A DNA stretch of 64,000 bases from Hyphomicrobiales bacterium (GTDB lineage: Bacteria; Pseudomonadota; Alphaproteobacteria; Rhizobiales; Beijerinckiaceae): NCBI GenBank assembly GCA_900466745.1, contig UBNE01000041.1:1-64000 (forward strand), read 5' to 3'. Below the pieces are notes generated by a model. That model was not told where the DNA came from and did not search any database. It worked only from the letters and a program-made list of their open reading frames with translations. The position numbers and the translations under genes were made by a program. Within the stretch, counting starts at the first letter, position 1, and each line of letters begins with the position of its first letter. Positions 9,050 through 21,780 of the stretch are shown here, piece after piece.

Positions 9050-10777
9050 ATGGCCACGGGCGAGAGCGCAACCAATATCCTGATCCATCTGGCGGGCGGC
9101 GTCGCGCTGCTGATCTGGGCGGTCAGGCTGGTGCGGACCGGCGCGATGCGCGCCTTCGGCTCGCAGCTCCGGCATGCCCTGCAGAGCTTCACGCGCAACC
9201 GTTTCGCCGCCTTCGCCAGCGGCATCGTCGTCACCATGGTCCTGCAAAGCTCGACGGCGACGACGCTGCTGGTCTCCTCCTTCGCCGGGCAGGCGCTGAT
9301 CGGCTCGGCCATGGCGCTCGCCGTGCTGCTCGGCGCCAATCTCGGGACGGCGCTCGCCGCCTTCGTCATCTCGATGGATCTCGGCTGGCTCTGGGGGCTG
9401 TGCATCGCCATCGGCGTCGCGATGTATCTGTCGAGCGAGGCGATGGAGCGGCCGCGCAATATCGGCCGCGTCCTGGTCGGCATCGGCCTGATCCTGCTCG
9501 CGCTGATCGAGTTGAACGCGGCGGCGGCGCCGCTCGCCCAGTCGCCGACCTTCCGCGTCATCCTCGGCGCCATCGGCTCCGAGCCGCTGCTGGCCGTGCT
9601 CGTCGCCATCGCCGCGACCTGGATGGTGCATTCCAGCATCGCCGTGATCCTGCTGGTCGCGACCTTCGCGGCCTCGGGCCTGTTCCCGCCCGCGACGGCG
9701 CTGACGCTGGTCATCGGCGCCAATCTCGGCAATGCGCTGATCCCGGTGCTGGACCAGCTCGGCGCGCCCGTGGCCCAGCGCCGGGCCGCCATGGGCAACC
9801 TGCTGACCCGCCTCCTGCTGGCGCTCGTGATCATTCCCTTCGTCGGCCCGCTGGCCGCCTGGCTGACCAGCCTGCCGACCGCCGGCCCGCGCTTCGCCAT
9901 CGAGTTCCATGTCGCGCTGAACTTCATCGGCGCCGTTGTCTTCCTGCCCTTCGTTAAGCCGATCGCGGCGCTGGTCGAGCGCTTCATGCCGGGCAAGGAG
10001 GAGGCCTCCGCCGCGGTCACGCCGCGCTATCTCGACCCCAACGCGCTCGACAGCCCGAGCGAGGCGCTGGCCGGCGCGATGCGCGAGGCGCTGCGCCTCG
10101 GCGACCGCGTCGAGATCATGCTGCGCGATACCATGACGCTGCTGGAGAAGGACGAGCTCAAGCTATCCCGCGTCATCGCCCAGGCCGATGACGGCGTCGA
10201 TACGATCCACGAGTCGATCAAGCTCTATCTGGTCAAGGTCTCGCGCAACGAGCTGACCGAGGAGGAGAGCCGGCGCCTGTTCGAGATCATCACCCTGATC
10301 ACGAATCTGGAGCATATCGGCGACATCATCGACAAGAACCTGCGCGAGCTCGCCGAGAAGAAGATCCGCAAGCGCTACACCTTCTCGCCCGAGGGGCTGG
10401 CCGAGATCCGCGATTTCCACCATCGCGTCGCGGCGGCGCTGGCGCTGGCGCTCAACGTCTTCGCGACGCGCGACATCGTGCTCGCCCGCCAGCTCTTCGC
10501 CGACAAGGCGGCGATGCGCGAGGCCGAGCGCCATGCCGCCGACAGCCATTTCCAGCGCCTGCGCTCGGGCCGGCCGGAATCGATCGAGACCAGCGCCATC
10601 CATCTCGACATCATCCGCGACCTGAAGCGCATCCACGGCCATATCGTCTCGATCGCCTATCCGATCCTCGAGAGCGCCAACGAACTGCGCGAGAGCCGCC
10701 TGCGCGAGACCAAGGCGGCGGCGGAGCAGCGCGAGACGCCCGCGGTGCTGATCCCGGCGCCGCATTCGGGCGGTTGA
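9050..10777 (+). CDS. Na/Pi cotransporter family protein with PhoU-like C-terminus
   Basis: Sodium-dependent phosphate (or other anion) carrier of 575 residues in the inner membrane. It has paired inverted repeats: QSSTATT near residue 65 with GANLGT just after it, then VHSSIAVILL and GANLGN in the second half. The C-terminal 250 residues are a helical PhoU-like domain (EHIGDIIDKNL). No clear Pho box is visible in the 159-base upstream gap. Phosphate uptake would complement the neighbouring phosphatase operon, but the gene has its own spacing and is probably separate. Confidence 0.88.
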   Translation: MATGESATNILIHLAGGVALLIWAVRLVRTGAMRAFGSQLRHALQSFTRNRFAAFASGIVVTMVLQSSTATTLLVSSFAGQALIGSAMALAVLLGANLGTALAAFVISMDLGWLWGLCIAIGVAMYLSSEAMERPRNIGRVLVGIGLILLALIELNAAAAPLAQSPTFRVILGAIGSEPLLAVLVAIAATWMVHSSIAVILLVATFAASGLFPPATALTLVIGANLGNALIPVLDQLGAPVAQRRAAMGNLLTRLLLALVIIPFVGPLAAWLTSLPTAGPRFAIEFHVALNFIGAVVFLPFVKPIAALVERFMPGKEEASAAVTPRYLDPNALDSPSEALAGAMREALRLGDRVEIMLRDTMTLLEKDELKLSRVIAQADDGVDTIHESIKLYLVKVSRNELTEEESRRLFEIITLITNLEHIGDIIDKNLRELAEKKIRKRYTFSPEGLAEIRDFHHRVAAALALALNVFATRDIVLARQLFADKAAMREAERHAADSHFQRLRSGRPESIETSAIHLDIIRDLKRIHGHIVSIAYPILESANELRESRLRETKAAAEQRETPAVLIPAPHSGG

Positions 10778-10786
10778 GGCAGGCTT

Positions 10787-11107
10787 TCAGCGCGGCGCCG
10801 CCAGGATCACCGCTGCGCCCGCCAGGCAGATGACGCCGCCGGTAAGGTCCCAGCGATCCGGCCTGACCCCCTCCACGGCCCAGAGCCAGCCGAGCGAGGC
10901 GGCGATATAGACCCCGCCATAGGCGGCGAAGGCGCGGCCCGCCGCCGCGCTCCCGACCAGCGTCAGCAGCCAGGCGAACAGCCCGAGCGAGACGAAGCCG
11001 GGTAGCAGCCACCAGAGCGGCTTGCCGAGCCGCATCCAGCCCCAGAAGGCGAAGCAGCCGGCGATCTCGCAGAGCGCGGCGCCGAGATAGGCGGCGATGG
11101 TGGGCAT
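10787..11107 (-). CDS. YnfA family (UPF0060) membrane protein
   Basis: Small inner-membrane protein of 106 residues with four hydrophobic helices. The family signatures are [14 protein letters not shown] near residue 11, [12 protein letters not shown] in the middle and [12 protein letters not shown] near the end. The family is distantly related to small multidrug resistance proteins; the function is unsettled. It converges on the Na/Pi gene with nine bases between stop codons. Confidence 0.9.
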   Translation of the reverse strand: MPTIAAYLGAALCEIAGCFAFWGWMRLGKPLWWLLPGFVSLGLFAWLLTLVGSAAAGRAFAAYGGVYIAASLGWLWAVEGVRPDRWDLTGGVICLAGAAVILAAPR

Positions 11108-11179
11108 GAGGGTTTCCGGCCGGGCTTTTCCAAAGGGGGAAGGACAGTCTAAAGCGGTAAGTCTTCGAACGGAAACACG

Positions 11180-11296
11180 CCGTCATCCCGGACAAGCCGC
11201 GTCAGCGGCGCCGATCCGGGATCCATGCCGGAGCATCCCGGGGAAGGGTTCAGGCATGGATCCCGGGTCTTCGCTTCGCTGCGCCCGGGATGACGC
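11180..11296. repeat. family B palindromic repeat, copy B2
   Basis: Begins CGTCATCCCGGACAAGCCGC and ends GCCCGGGATGACG. The inner pair GGGATCCATGCC and GGCATGGATCCC encloses a short loop. It occupies the divergent gap between ynfA and the flavoprotein gene, so any promoter for the latter must overlap it or lie beyond it. Confidence 0.8.
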
Positions 11297-11318
11297 GTCC
11301 AGATGAGAACAGGCTGCG

Positions 11319-12542
11319 GTGGAAAAGCCGATACGCAACATCGCCATCATCGGCGCCGGCCCGGCGGGCCTGATCGCGGCCGAGCGCCTCGCCGGCGCCG
11401 AGCATCGCGTCACGATCCATGAGCGCATGGCCTCGCCGGCGCGTAAATTCCTGCTGGCGGGCCGCGGCGGGCTGAACCTCACCCATTCCGAGCCGTTCGA
11501 TGCCTTCCTGAGGCGCTATCGTGAGGCCGCCGGCTGGCTGGAGCCAGCGCTGCGCGCCTTCCCGCCGCAGGCCTTGCGCGACTGGGCCGACGGGCTCGGC
11601 GCCGAAACCTTCGTCGGATCGAGCGGCCGCGTCTTTCCGCGCGTGCTGAAGGCCTCGCCGCTGCTGCGGACCTGGCTGCGGCGGCTCGAAGGGCTCGGCG
11701 TGAGGCTCGCGACCGGCCGGCTCTGGACCGGTTGGGACGAGGCGGGTGCCCTGACCTTCACGCTCGCCTCCGGCGAAACCGAAGCGGTTCGCCCCGATGC
11801 GACACTGCTCGCGCTGGGCGGTGCGAGCTGGCCGCGGCTCGGCTCCGATGGCGGCTGGGTGCCGCTGCTGGCCGGGCGCGGTGTCGCGATCGCCCCGCTG
11901 AGGCCGGCGAATGCCGGCTTCGCCGTCGCCTGGTCTCAGCCGATGCGGGAGCGTTTCGCCGGCCAGCCGCTCAAGCGCATCGTCGCGCGCTTTGCCGGCG
12001 AGGAAGCGGCCGGCGAGGCGATGATCGATGCGGGCGGCATCGAGGGCGGCGCGATCTATGCGCTGTCCGCGCCGCTGCGCCAGGCCGTCCTGCGCGACGG
12101 CGCCGCGACGCTCCGGCTCGACCTGCGGCCGGACCTCTCCGCCGATGCGCTCGCCGCGCGCCTGGCCAAGCGGCGCAAGGGCGAGACGCTGAGCAACCAT
12201 CTGCGCAAGGCCGGCGGGCTCTCTCCCGTCGCGGCGGCGCTGCTGCGCGAGGCCGGGGGCATGGCGCCGCCGGCCGAGCCCCATGCGCTCGCCGCGCTCG
12301 TCAAGGATGTTCCGCTGCGTCTCGGCGCGCCGATGCCGCTCGACCGGGCCATCGCGACGGCCGGCGGCATCGCCCGCGCGGAGGTCGATGCCGGCTTCAT
12401 GCTGGAGCGTCTGCCCGGCGTCTTCGTCGCCGGCGAGATGCTCGACTGGGAGGCGCCGACCGGCGGCTATCTGCTGCAGGCGAGCTTCGCCACCGGCATG
12501 GCCGCCGCCGCCGGCATGGAGGCATGGCTGGCGCGCCGCTGA
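11319..12542 (+). CDS. BaiN/HI0933-type NAD(P)/FAD-dependent flavoprotein (TIGR03862-like)
   Basis: Flavoprotein of 407 residues. The N-terminal dinucleotide-binding motif is IIGAGPAGLIAAE (about 9-21). RKFLLAGRGGLNLTHSEP near residue 43 is diagnostic of the HI0933/BaiN family. The C-terminal FAD contact is GVFVAGEMLDWEAPTGGYLL. The GTG at 11319 is the only sensible start before the motif, with a weak AACAGG upstream. The precise reaction is unknown; relatives include bile-acid-reducing BaiN and proteins of unknown redox role. It converges with the restriction-modification gene. Confidence 0.88.
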   Translation: MEKPIRNIAIIGAGPAGLIAAERLAGAEHRVTIHERMASPARKFLLAGRGGLNLTHSEPFDAFLRRYREAAGWLEPALRAFPPQALRDWADGLGAETFVGSSGRVFPRVLKASPLLRTWLRRLEGLGVRLATGRLWTGWDEAGALTFTLASGETEAVRPDATLLALGGASWPRLGSDGGWVPLLAGRGVAIAPLRPANAGFAVAWSQPMRERFAGQPLKRIVARFAGEEAAGEAMIDAGGIEGGAIYALSAPLRQAVLRDGAATLRLDLRPDLSADALAARLAKRRKGETLSNHLRKAGGLSPVAAALLREAGGMAPPAEPHALAALVKDVPLRLGAPMPLDRAIATAGGIARAEVDAGFMLERLPGVFVAGEMLDWEAPTGGYLLQASFATGMAAAAGMEAWLARR

Positions 12543-12566
12543 GCCCCCGGGCCGCGCGGCGGGCGG

Positions 12567-15500
12567 TCACCCCGCGGCGGTCAGCCGGCGGGCGAAGCGG
12601 GCGCCGCCATCGACGGCGGAAATCTCCCCGACCCGCGCCAGCGAGACCAGGATGTCGCGCACCGCGCGCTCGACCCGGCGCCCCTGCCGGAACCGCTTCG
12701 CCATCGCGGCCGCGTCGAGCGGGGCCGGCGCCTCGGCCAGCATGCCGAGCACCGCGGCGACGCGCGCGACGGCGTCGCTGGGGAAGGCCGGCTTGGCCAG
12801 GGCGGGATGCGCGGCGACCCGCACATCCGCCTCGACCTGCTCGCCGCCCCTGCTCCCGCCGCCGAGGCGCGGGCGCTGGTAGTCGGGCCGGAGCCAGCGG
12901 ACCTGGCCGCGCTCCTCCTCCTGCGCCCGCTGCCGGTTGAGCGCGACGAGCCGGGCCAGCGCCTCTTCCCCGGCGAGATCGGCGGGCCAGCCATAGGCGG
13001 CGGCGACGGCGGCGTCGATCGCCTGATGGTGCTCGTCGAGGATCAGCGCCAGCCCGCGGTCGCGGACGCTGGTCTCGGCCGCGCTCAGCGCGCCGCCGGA
13101 GCGGATCGCGTCGCGGACATTGTAGAGCTTGGTCAGGGTGAGATCGGGATAATCGGCGAGAACCTGCTTGCGCAGGGCGTCGAGCGCTTCCGCCGGCCGC
13201 CGGATCGCCTCCTTCTGCGCCTCGTCGGCCTCGGGGAAGGGGAACGGATCGAAGCAGCGGGATTTGGAGTAGCGCGGCCGGTCCTCGAGCGTCGCGCCCT
13301 GATGAAGGGCCCATGCCACATGAAAGCGCGATGACAGCACGCCGAGATGGAACGCGTCGGACAGCGCGACCGCCACCAGCATGTTGTCGGGCAGGATCGC
13401 GGCGTCGAGGAACTGGAAGACGCGGTGCTTCGCCGTCTCGACCGTGACGATATAGCGCTGGAGACGGGCGAGGGCCGGGCGCAGCTCGCCGCGCGGCTCG
13501 CCGAAGATCCACCATTGCTGGCGGTAGCCGGCGCGCCGGTTGGCGTCGCGGCCGACGGGCCTGCCGGCCTCGTCCCGGGCTTCCTTCACCGTCAGCCGGA
13601 CATGCTGGTAGACCTCGGGAAAGCGCTCGCGGACATCCTCGGCCGACAATCCGAACAGGTCGATCGCCAGGACCCCGCGCGGCCGCTCGGTCAGGTCGCG
13701 CCCATTGCGGTAGCGCCGGATATGCGCCGCGAGCCCCGGGCGCCGACCGAGCCCGAGCCCTTCGGCCTCGGCCGGCGTCACGAGGAAACCCGCGCCATGC
13801 AGCTTCACGCCCGGCGAGCACAGCCCGGCATTGGACCGGAGCGCCCCGGCCTTGGTGACGTCGACGCCGATGGTCAGGTCGGCGTTGATCCGCCCCTCCC
13901 GCACTCGCAATGCGATCTGCGGCTGGTCGGTATCGAGGCCGGTTTCGGAGAGCGGCTCGCACAGCTTGCCCTCATGTTGCCCGGCTTGCGCGACGGTCAT
14001 CGCGATGCGTACCGCCGCCGCGTCCTTGCCGGCCTTGGTCCAGGGGTGGTCGGGAATGGCCATGACCAGCGAGAGCGGCCGCTTGCCGGCGAGATGCCGC
14101 TCCACCGTGCGGCGCTGGAAGGTCTGGGTGATCGAATTGGTGGTGACGAAGCCGAAGCGCCGCAGCCTGCTGCCCGGCCGGGTCAGGATGTCGGCGGCGC
14201 GGTCCCACCAGTACATCACCAGATCGGCGCTCTCGTTCATCTGCGGATAGATCCGGCGCAGCGCTGCGACATAGCCGTCGCCGAGCCGCCGGCGCAGGTC
14301 CTTGCCGCCGATGAAGGGCGGGTTGCCGACGATGAACTCGACCTCCGGCCAGGGGGCGGGATGCAGGTCGGCCGGGGCGACCTCGCGGCCTGCGCTCGTG
14401 GCGGGCACGGGCCATTCCGGCCAGCGGAGGAGCGCGTCGCCGGGCAGGATCTGCTCGAGCCGGTCGAGGATCGGCTCGCGCGGCGCATAGGCGCGGGTGC
14501 GCAGATGCCATTGGAGATAGCCGATCCAGAGCATCAGATCGGCGATGCGGACGGCGCGCGGATTGGCGTCCAGCCCATGGAACTGCCACGGGCCGACGCC
14601 GCGCGCGCCGAAGCCGCCGAGGCGTTCGGCGGCGCCGAGCTCGGCGGCGGTCTCCAGCACCTCGCCTTCCAGCCGCTTCATCAGGTCCTGGGCGACATGC
14701 AGGAAATTGCCGGTCCCGCAGGAGGGGTCGAGCACGCGCGTCGCGCAGAGGCGGTCATGGAAGGCTTCGACCAGGGCCAGCGCCTGCCGCGGCTGGCCGG
14801 CGTCGCGCGCCTGCTGGGCGGCGCCCACCACCGCCCGCCAGTCCTCGCGCAGCGGCACGATGACCGTCTCGATCACCAGCCGCTCGACATAGGCGCGCGG
14901 CGTGTAATGGGCGCCGAGCCGGGCGCGCTCGTCCGGGTCGAGCGCCTGCTCCAGCAGGCCGCCGAAGATGGCGGGCTCGACCAGGCCCCAATCGTGCTCG
15001 GCCGCCGCGAGCAGCTCGGCGATGCCGTCGCGGCCGAGGCGGAAGACCTGCGGCTCGGCGAACATGCTGCCGTTGAAATGCCTGATCTCGGCGCGGATCG
15101 CGGCCGAGTAGCCGCCGCGGTCCATCCGGCGCCAGAGGTCCTCCAGCAGCGGCTGGAAGCTCTGCGGCGCTTCCCGGCATTCGCGCAGCAGGCGCTTGAA
15201 GCTGTCCGCGGGGATCAGCGCGACATCCTCGGCGAAACATGGTGAAGATGCAGCGCATCAGGAACAGCGCCACGTCCTCGGGGTCGTGGCGCCGTTCCAG
15301 CGCCTTCGAGACCAGGGCGAGGCGCTCCGCGATCTGGCGGGTGGCCGCCGCCGCCCGCCGCGCCGGGTCGAGCGAGAACGGATCCCCCCAGACCCGCCTC
15401 AGCAGCTCGCGGATCTGCGGGTCGCGCAGATCCTCCAGATAGATGCGAAAGCGGTGCCGGTCCGGGAACTGGACGTAGTTCTTCCCGAGCCCCGAGAAAT

Positions 15501-16014
15501 CCGCGTAGAGCTCGAAGCAATGGCCGACATCGCAGACGATCAGGAAGGGCGGCCAGCCATGGCTCGCCGGAAGGGCCTTGGCGTAGCGCTCGCCCTGGTT
15601 GCGGGCGTTGAGCATCAGCAGGTCGCGGCCGAGCTCGGCGCCGCGCCGGCCGCGCGTGCCGGCGGGCGCCCCTTCGCCGCCGTCGTCGCCGTCTCCGGCC
15701 GGCAGCAGCGCCTTCGACCTGCCGCTGAGCCGGGTCTGCTTCGCCTCCAGCACGAAGGCGCCTTTCCGGTAGAGGTCGATGCGGCCGACCGTGTACCCGC
15801 CCTGCCCGTCGGGAAAGCGCACGGGATATTCGAAGCGATAGGTCACCGCGTCGGAATCGCTGGTCGGGGGCTGCGGCGCCTCGACGCCGATCAGCCCGCA
15901 CAATTCGCTCAGGAACAGCGCATAGGCCGCCCGTTCCGCTCCCTCCGACACGCGCCAGCGGGCGATGAAGGCCTCGACCTCATCCTCCGTCGGTTCCCAT
16001 TTGCCCCCCGGCAT
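12567..16014 (-). pseudogene. MmeI-like type IIL/IIG restriction-modification enzyme, interrupted by a single-base frameshift
   Basis: If the frame is repaired this is one protein of about 1,148 residues. The N-terminal part (16014 down to about 15237) starts at an ATG behind AGGGAG. It carries a PD-(D/E)xK-type nuclease pattern, D80 then E90-A-K92 (RIDLYRKGAFVLEAK). At residue 260 the codon TTT (15235-15237) contains one T too many. Dropping it turns MFRRGC into MFAEDVALIPADSF and continues to 12567. That second part has SAM motif I (VLDPSCGTGNF), the N6-adenine motif NPPF (IVGNPPFIGG), then a long target-recognition region. The unrepaired frame stays open to 14755, giving a 160-residue nonsense tail. 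It could be a true inactivation, a sequencing error, or +1 slippage on UUU-C. Confidence 0.82.
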
Positions 16015-16076
16015 GTCACGGCTCCCTGAATGGATGGCGGCCGCATCTTTGCAATTTAAGGTTGTATTTCCCGATC

Positions 16077-16103
16077 CTGTCAACTGCTGTCATCGTCTGT
16101 CAT
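16077..16103. repeat. three tandem CTGTCAW repeats with exact 10-base period
   Basis: CTGTCAA, CTGTCAT and CTGTCAT begin at 16077, 16087 and 16097, separated each time by three bases. They lie in the 154-base gap between the divergent restriction-modification gene and uvrB, about 63 bases from the first and 66 from the second start. Helically phased direct repeats are typical sites for OmpR/PhoB-type regulators. The heptamer matches the Pho box half-site, but Pho boxes repeat every 11 bases, so the regulator is uncertain. Confidence 0.5.
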
Positions 16104-16168
16104 CAGCGGTGCGTCCGGGAGGCGGCTTCCCCCTCGCATCCGGCGCGGTTCGGGCCCATATTGCGGCC

Positions 16169-18853
<2,685 letters not shown>

Positions 18854-18952
18854 GACGTTTGTTGCAAGCGGAAGATAAAAAAGGGATGCCGGGCTATGAA
18901 ATCAATCTGACCGTGCATAGCATTGTTGGTCACGAATCAGGATTGATGTCGC

Positions 18953-20722
18953 ATGAACCCTGTGATCCGCGCCCAACTGAAAGAGTTTGCTAAAGCGAAT
19001 TCGATCACTGCTGATGCTCAAGAACGTCAGTTCGAAATTTACTCGATTTTCTCGATTCTGGCCGGGCTCCTAGGGGAGAGCATCGATGCATATGATGTGC
19101 ACTTGTCCGGTGATGAATTTGGCGTTGATGGAATTGCGGTCATCATTCAAGGCGAAGCTGTAAAGAATAAGCACGAAGCTGAAGAAAAACTTTCGGCTAT
19201 AAATAATCCATCCATTGAATTTATCTTCTTTCAGTCGAAGACAAGCACTAGTTATGATTATGGCGATATTTCCAAGTTTTTCGATGCCGTTTCGGCGTTC
19301 TTTGATGGAGAGCTAAAGGGGGAGAGCCCTGCTATCGACGACCTGATGGGGGCAATGGAGGCGATATATGAAAGAGGAGTTGGAAAACGAAACCCAAAAT
19401 TGAGTTGCTACTATATTACAACAGGAAATTATGAAAAGCCTGCTCGGATAGAAAAGCTAAGGAATAGCTTCAAGTCTGACCTCGACGAGAAGAATATTTT
19501 TGATAACGGAAATATTTCTGTTGAGTTTGTCGGAGCGCGGGAGCTTCAACAATGGTACCGGGCGGCCACTAGTGCGGTTGAGGTTGAGATTGACTTTCCG
19601 CGAAACGTCGTAATGCCTACAAACAGCCATGTCGATGAGGCGTATGTAGGTTACATCGATGCTAGAAATTTATTGAAATTGTGTTCTTTGAAGGATCAGA
19701 ATGGCTCCGTCATAGGAGTAAATAAGGCTGTATTTTTCGATAACATTCGCGATTACGATGCAAAATCAAAAATCAATGCCGGCATAAAATCCGGCGTGCG
19801 TTCGGGTGGCGGTGCTGAATTTGTTTTCCGGAATAATGGTATAACGGTAGTATCAAAAAATATTGATAGGACGGGTGATAAATTCCGCCTGGAAGATTTT
19901 CAGATCGTCAACGGATGTCAAACTAGTAATGTGATTTTTGACCTAGTTTACGGGGATGATCCTGGTTGTCAAAACGGTGATATTTCACTTGCTGAATCAA
20001 TACAGGTTCCCTTCCGCCTGATTGGTTCAAAGAATGATGATTTTGTTTCGTCAATTATCGTTGGTACGAACAGGCAGAATCCGGTCAGGGATGATCAATT
20101 TTGGGCTCTCCGGCCATTTATGAAGAGTTTTGAAGAGTATTGCCGAGGCCTTGATAAGGAGGAGGCGATATATTTTGAGAGGCGAGACAATCAATATAGA
20201 AATCAGGATGTCGAGAGAACTAGAGTGATGCAGCCTTCTGTCCTTATGAAGGCTGTTGCGGCTTGTTTGCTTTTTCAGCCGCAGAGAGCGGCAAGAGATT
20301 ATCGCGGTATATTGTCCGAGTATGAGAATTCAATATTTTTGGACGATCATGACGTTAGGATATATCATGCTGTAGCATATTTATATTACCGTTTGGAATT
20401 TCTCTGGAGGAATCAAAGAATTTCTAATGAATATAAGACCTTTAGATACTATATTTTGTCTGGAATAGGGCTTAGAATTTCAGGTAATAATAATATTCTT
20501 TCTATGAAAAAGGCAAAGATTGCAAGTATAGATGAGTCGATAATCGCTTTGTGTAACGATGAGGATGCGCTAAAATCTGCAGTTGAGCATATCGTGTCAG
20601 TGGTTGAGGCAAGACTCTCTGAGATGAATGTGGTCACTCAAGAACGGATTCGTGACACTATTCGTTCGGAGTCGTTTTCTGGGATGTTCCGGGATCGCCT
20701 GATGGCCTCGGAGATTGCTTAG
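18953..20722 (+). CDS. AIPR family protein (abortive infection phage resistance type)
   Basis: 589 residues. The AIPR domain is shown by FRNNGITVV (292-300), IVNGCQTSN (318-326) and GTNRQNPVRDDQF. The N-terminal region has an Mrr-like nuclease pattern, FGVDG with D59 and FFQSKTS with Q94-x-K96, so it may be a PD-(D/E)xK nuclease. Some AIPR proteins belong to lactococcal abortive infection systems; whether this one defends against phage is inference. The gene is strikingly AT-rich (roughly 40-45 % GC by eye), using TTA, ATA and AGA codons rare in its neighbours. That points to recent horizontal acquisition. No partner gene of similar composition adjoins it. Its stop overlaps the GNAT stop by three bases. 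Confidence 0.88.
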   Translation: MNPVIRAQLKEFAKANSITADAQERQFEIYSIFSILAGLLGESIDAYDVHLSGDEFGVDGIAVIIQGEAVKNKHEAEEKLSAINNPSIEFIFFQSKTSTSYDYGDISKFFDAVSAFFDGELKGESPAIDDLMGAMEAIYERGVGKRNPKLSCYYITTGNYEKPARIEKLRNSFKSDLDEKNIFDNGNISVEFVGARELQQWYRAATSAVEVEIDFPRNVVMPTNSHVDEAYVGYIDARNLLKLCSLKDQNGSVIGVNKAVFFDNIRDYDAKSKINAGIKSGVRSGGGAEFVFRNNGITVVSKNIDRTGDKFRLEDFQIVNGCQTSNVIFDLVYGDDPGCQNGDISLAESIQVPFRLIGSKNDDFVSSIIVGTNRQNPVRDDQFWALRPFMKSFEEYCRGLDKEEAIYFERRDNQYRNQDVERTRVMQPSVLMKAVAACLLFQPQRAARDYRGILSEYENSIFLDDHDVRIYHAVAYLYYRLEFLWRNQRISNEYKTFRYYILSGIGLRISGNNNILSMKKAKIASIDESIIALCNDEDALKSAVEHIVSVVEARLSEMNVVTQERIRDTIRSESFSGMFRDRLMASEIA

Positions 20723-21237
20723 AGGATCTCAGCCCCGTCGAAAGCCGCGTGATAGCGCACGGTGCCGGCCGGCATCTCCGCGCCGAAACCGAGGCGCATG
20801 AAGTAGTCCGGCGGCACGCCCTCCAGCACCAGCGCCGGATCGTTCGCGAAGCCGAAGCGGCCGTAATAGGCGGGGTCGCCGAGCAGGACGCAGCCACCGG
20901 CGCCCATTTCGCGCAGGCGCCGCAGGCCCTCGCGGATCAGGGCAGCGCCGATGCCGCCGCGCTGCCGGCCCGGCCGCACCGAGACCGGCCCGAGCCCGAA
21001 CCAGCCGCGCTCCGCCCCGTCGATCGTCACCGGCGAGAAGGCGACATGGCCCAGAATCTCGTTTGACGTCGCCCCGCCTTCGACGGCGACGAGCGAGAGC
21101 GTCAGCGCCCCGGCCGCGCGCAGGCCGTCGACGATCGCCGCTTCGGTGCCGCTGCCATGCGGCGCCGTCGCGAAGGCCTCCGTGGTCAGGGCGCGGATGG
21201 CGTCGGAATCGGCGGGCTGTTCGGAGCGGATGTGCAT
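20719..21237 (-). CDS. GNAT family N-acetyltransferase
   Basis: 172 residues with the YhbS-like GNAT fold. The acetyl-CoA-binding loop is RPGRQRGGIGAALIREGL near residues 88-105, followed by VLLGDPAYYGRFGF, a signature of this subfamily. The substrate is unknown. It converges on the AIPR gene and returns to the high GC of the rest of the window, marking the right edge of the AT-rich insert. Confidence 0.85.
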   Translation of the reverse strand: MHIRSEQPADSDAIRALTTEAFATAPHGSGTEAAIVDGLRAAGALTLSLVAVEGGATSNEILGHVAFSPVTIDGAERGWFGLGPVSVRPGRQRGGIGAALIREGLRRLREMGAGGCVLLGDPAYYGRFGFANDPALVLEGVPPDYFMRLGFGAEMPAGTVRYHAAFDGAEIL

Positions 21238-21780
21238 GCCGGGCTTATGCCATGCCGGTGCTGCCCGCGAAAACTAATCCCCGCCCGCGCGGCCCATGCC
21301 TATTCTCGGCCCACCTCACCCCGAGGGGCCGCCGTCCGGAGGCATGCTGCATGGCGGGGCGGGGGCGGCGCCCTGCGGCCGGGTTTGCACCCCGGACTCG
21401 GGAGGCCGCGGGAACCGCCCTGGGGGTACTACGGCCCCTGCGCGAGGAGCCTCGCTAGGAGAGGCGGCGCGGCGGTGGCGAGGCGGCAGGCGCAGGGCGA
21501 CCCGTTGAGGGAAGCCGGCGCGCCCTGTGCGTCCGCGACCGTCGCTCCGCCCAACGGAAGCGCGGCCCGCAGCTTTCAAGAACGCCGGCAAGCGGAGCGC
21601 CACGGGGCGTGCGGATGGTGGCTCAATCCATCCGCGCCGCTTCCTGGCTCAACGGAAGCGGCCGATATTCCGCGCCTCGCGGCGCTCCGCTGCCCCTCGT
21701 TTCCCGAACGTCCGCGCGCGAGCCGGGCGGCCGAAGACCCATGACTTGCGCGCCGGCGCGCGCGACCGCAGGAGCGGACC
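21238..21780. other. 543-base gap without a recognisable gene; contains hairpins and a short direct repeat
   Basis: No reading frame here has a credible start, family motif or codon pattern. Visible structure: a perfect inverted repeat GCGGATGG/CCATCCGC (21611-21618 and 21628-21635) with a nine-base loop, and the direct repeat CAACGGAAGCG at 21552 and 21650. The region is very GC-rich and could fold strongly, so a structured RNA is possible. It does not match RNase P RNA, tmRNA or SRP RNA as I know them. Confidence 0.4.

Noticed and set aside
16084..16103. Classic Pho box in the uvrB promoter
   Set aside because: The CTGTCAT half-sites match, but the period is 10 rather than 11 bases, so I list it only as a tandem repeat.
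21300..21740. Possible RNase P RNA, tmRNA or SRP RNA in the gap
   Set aside because: Conserved cores of these RNAs are not visible.
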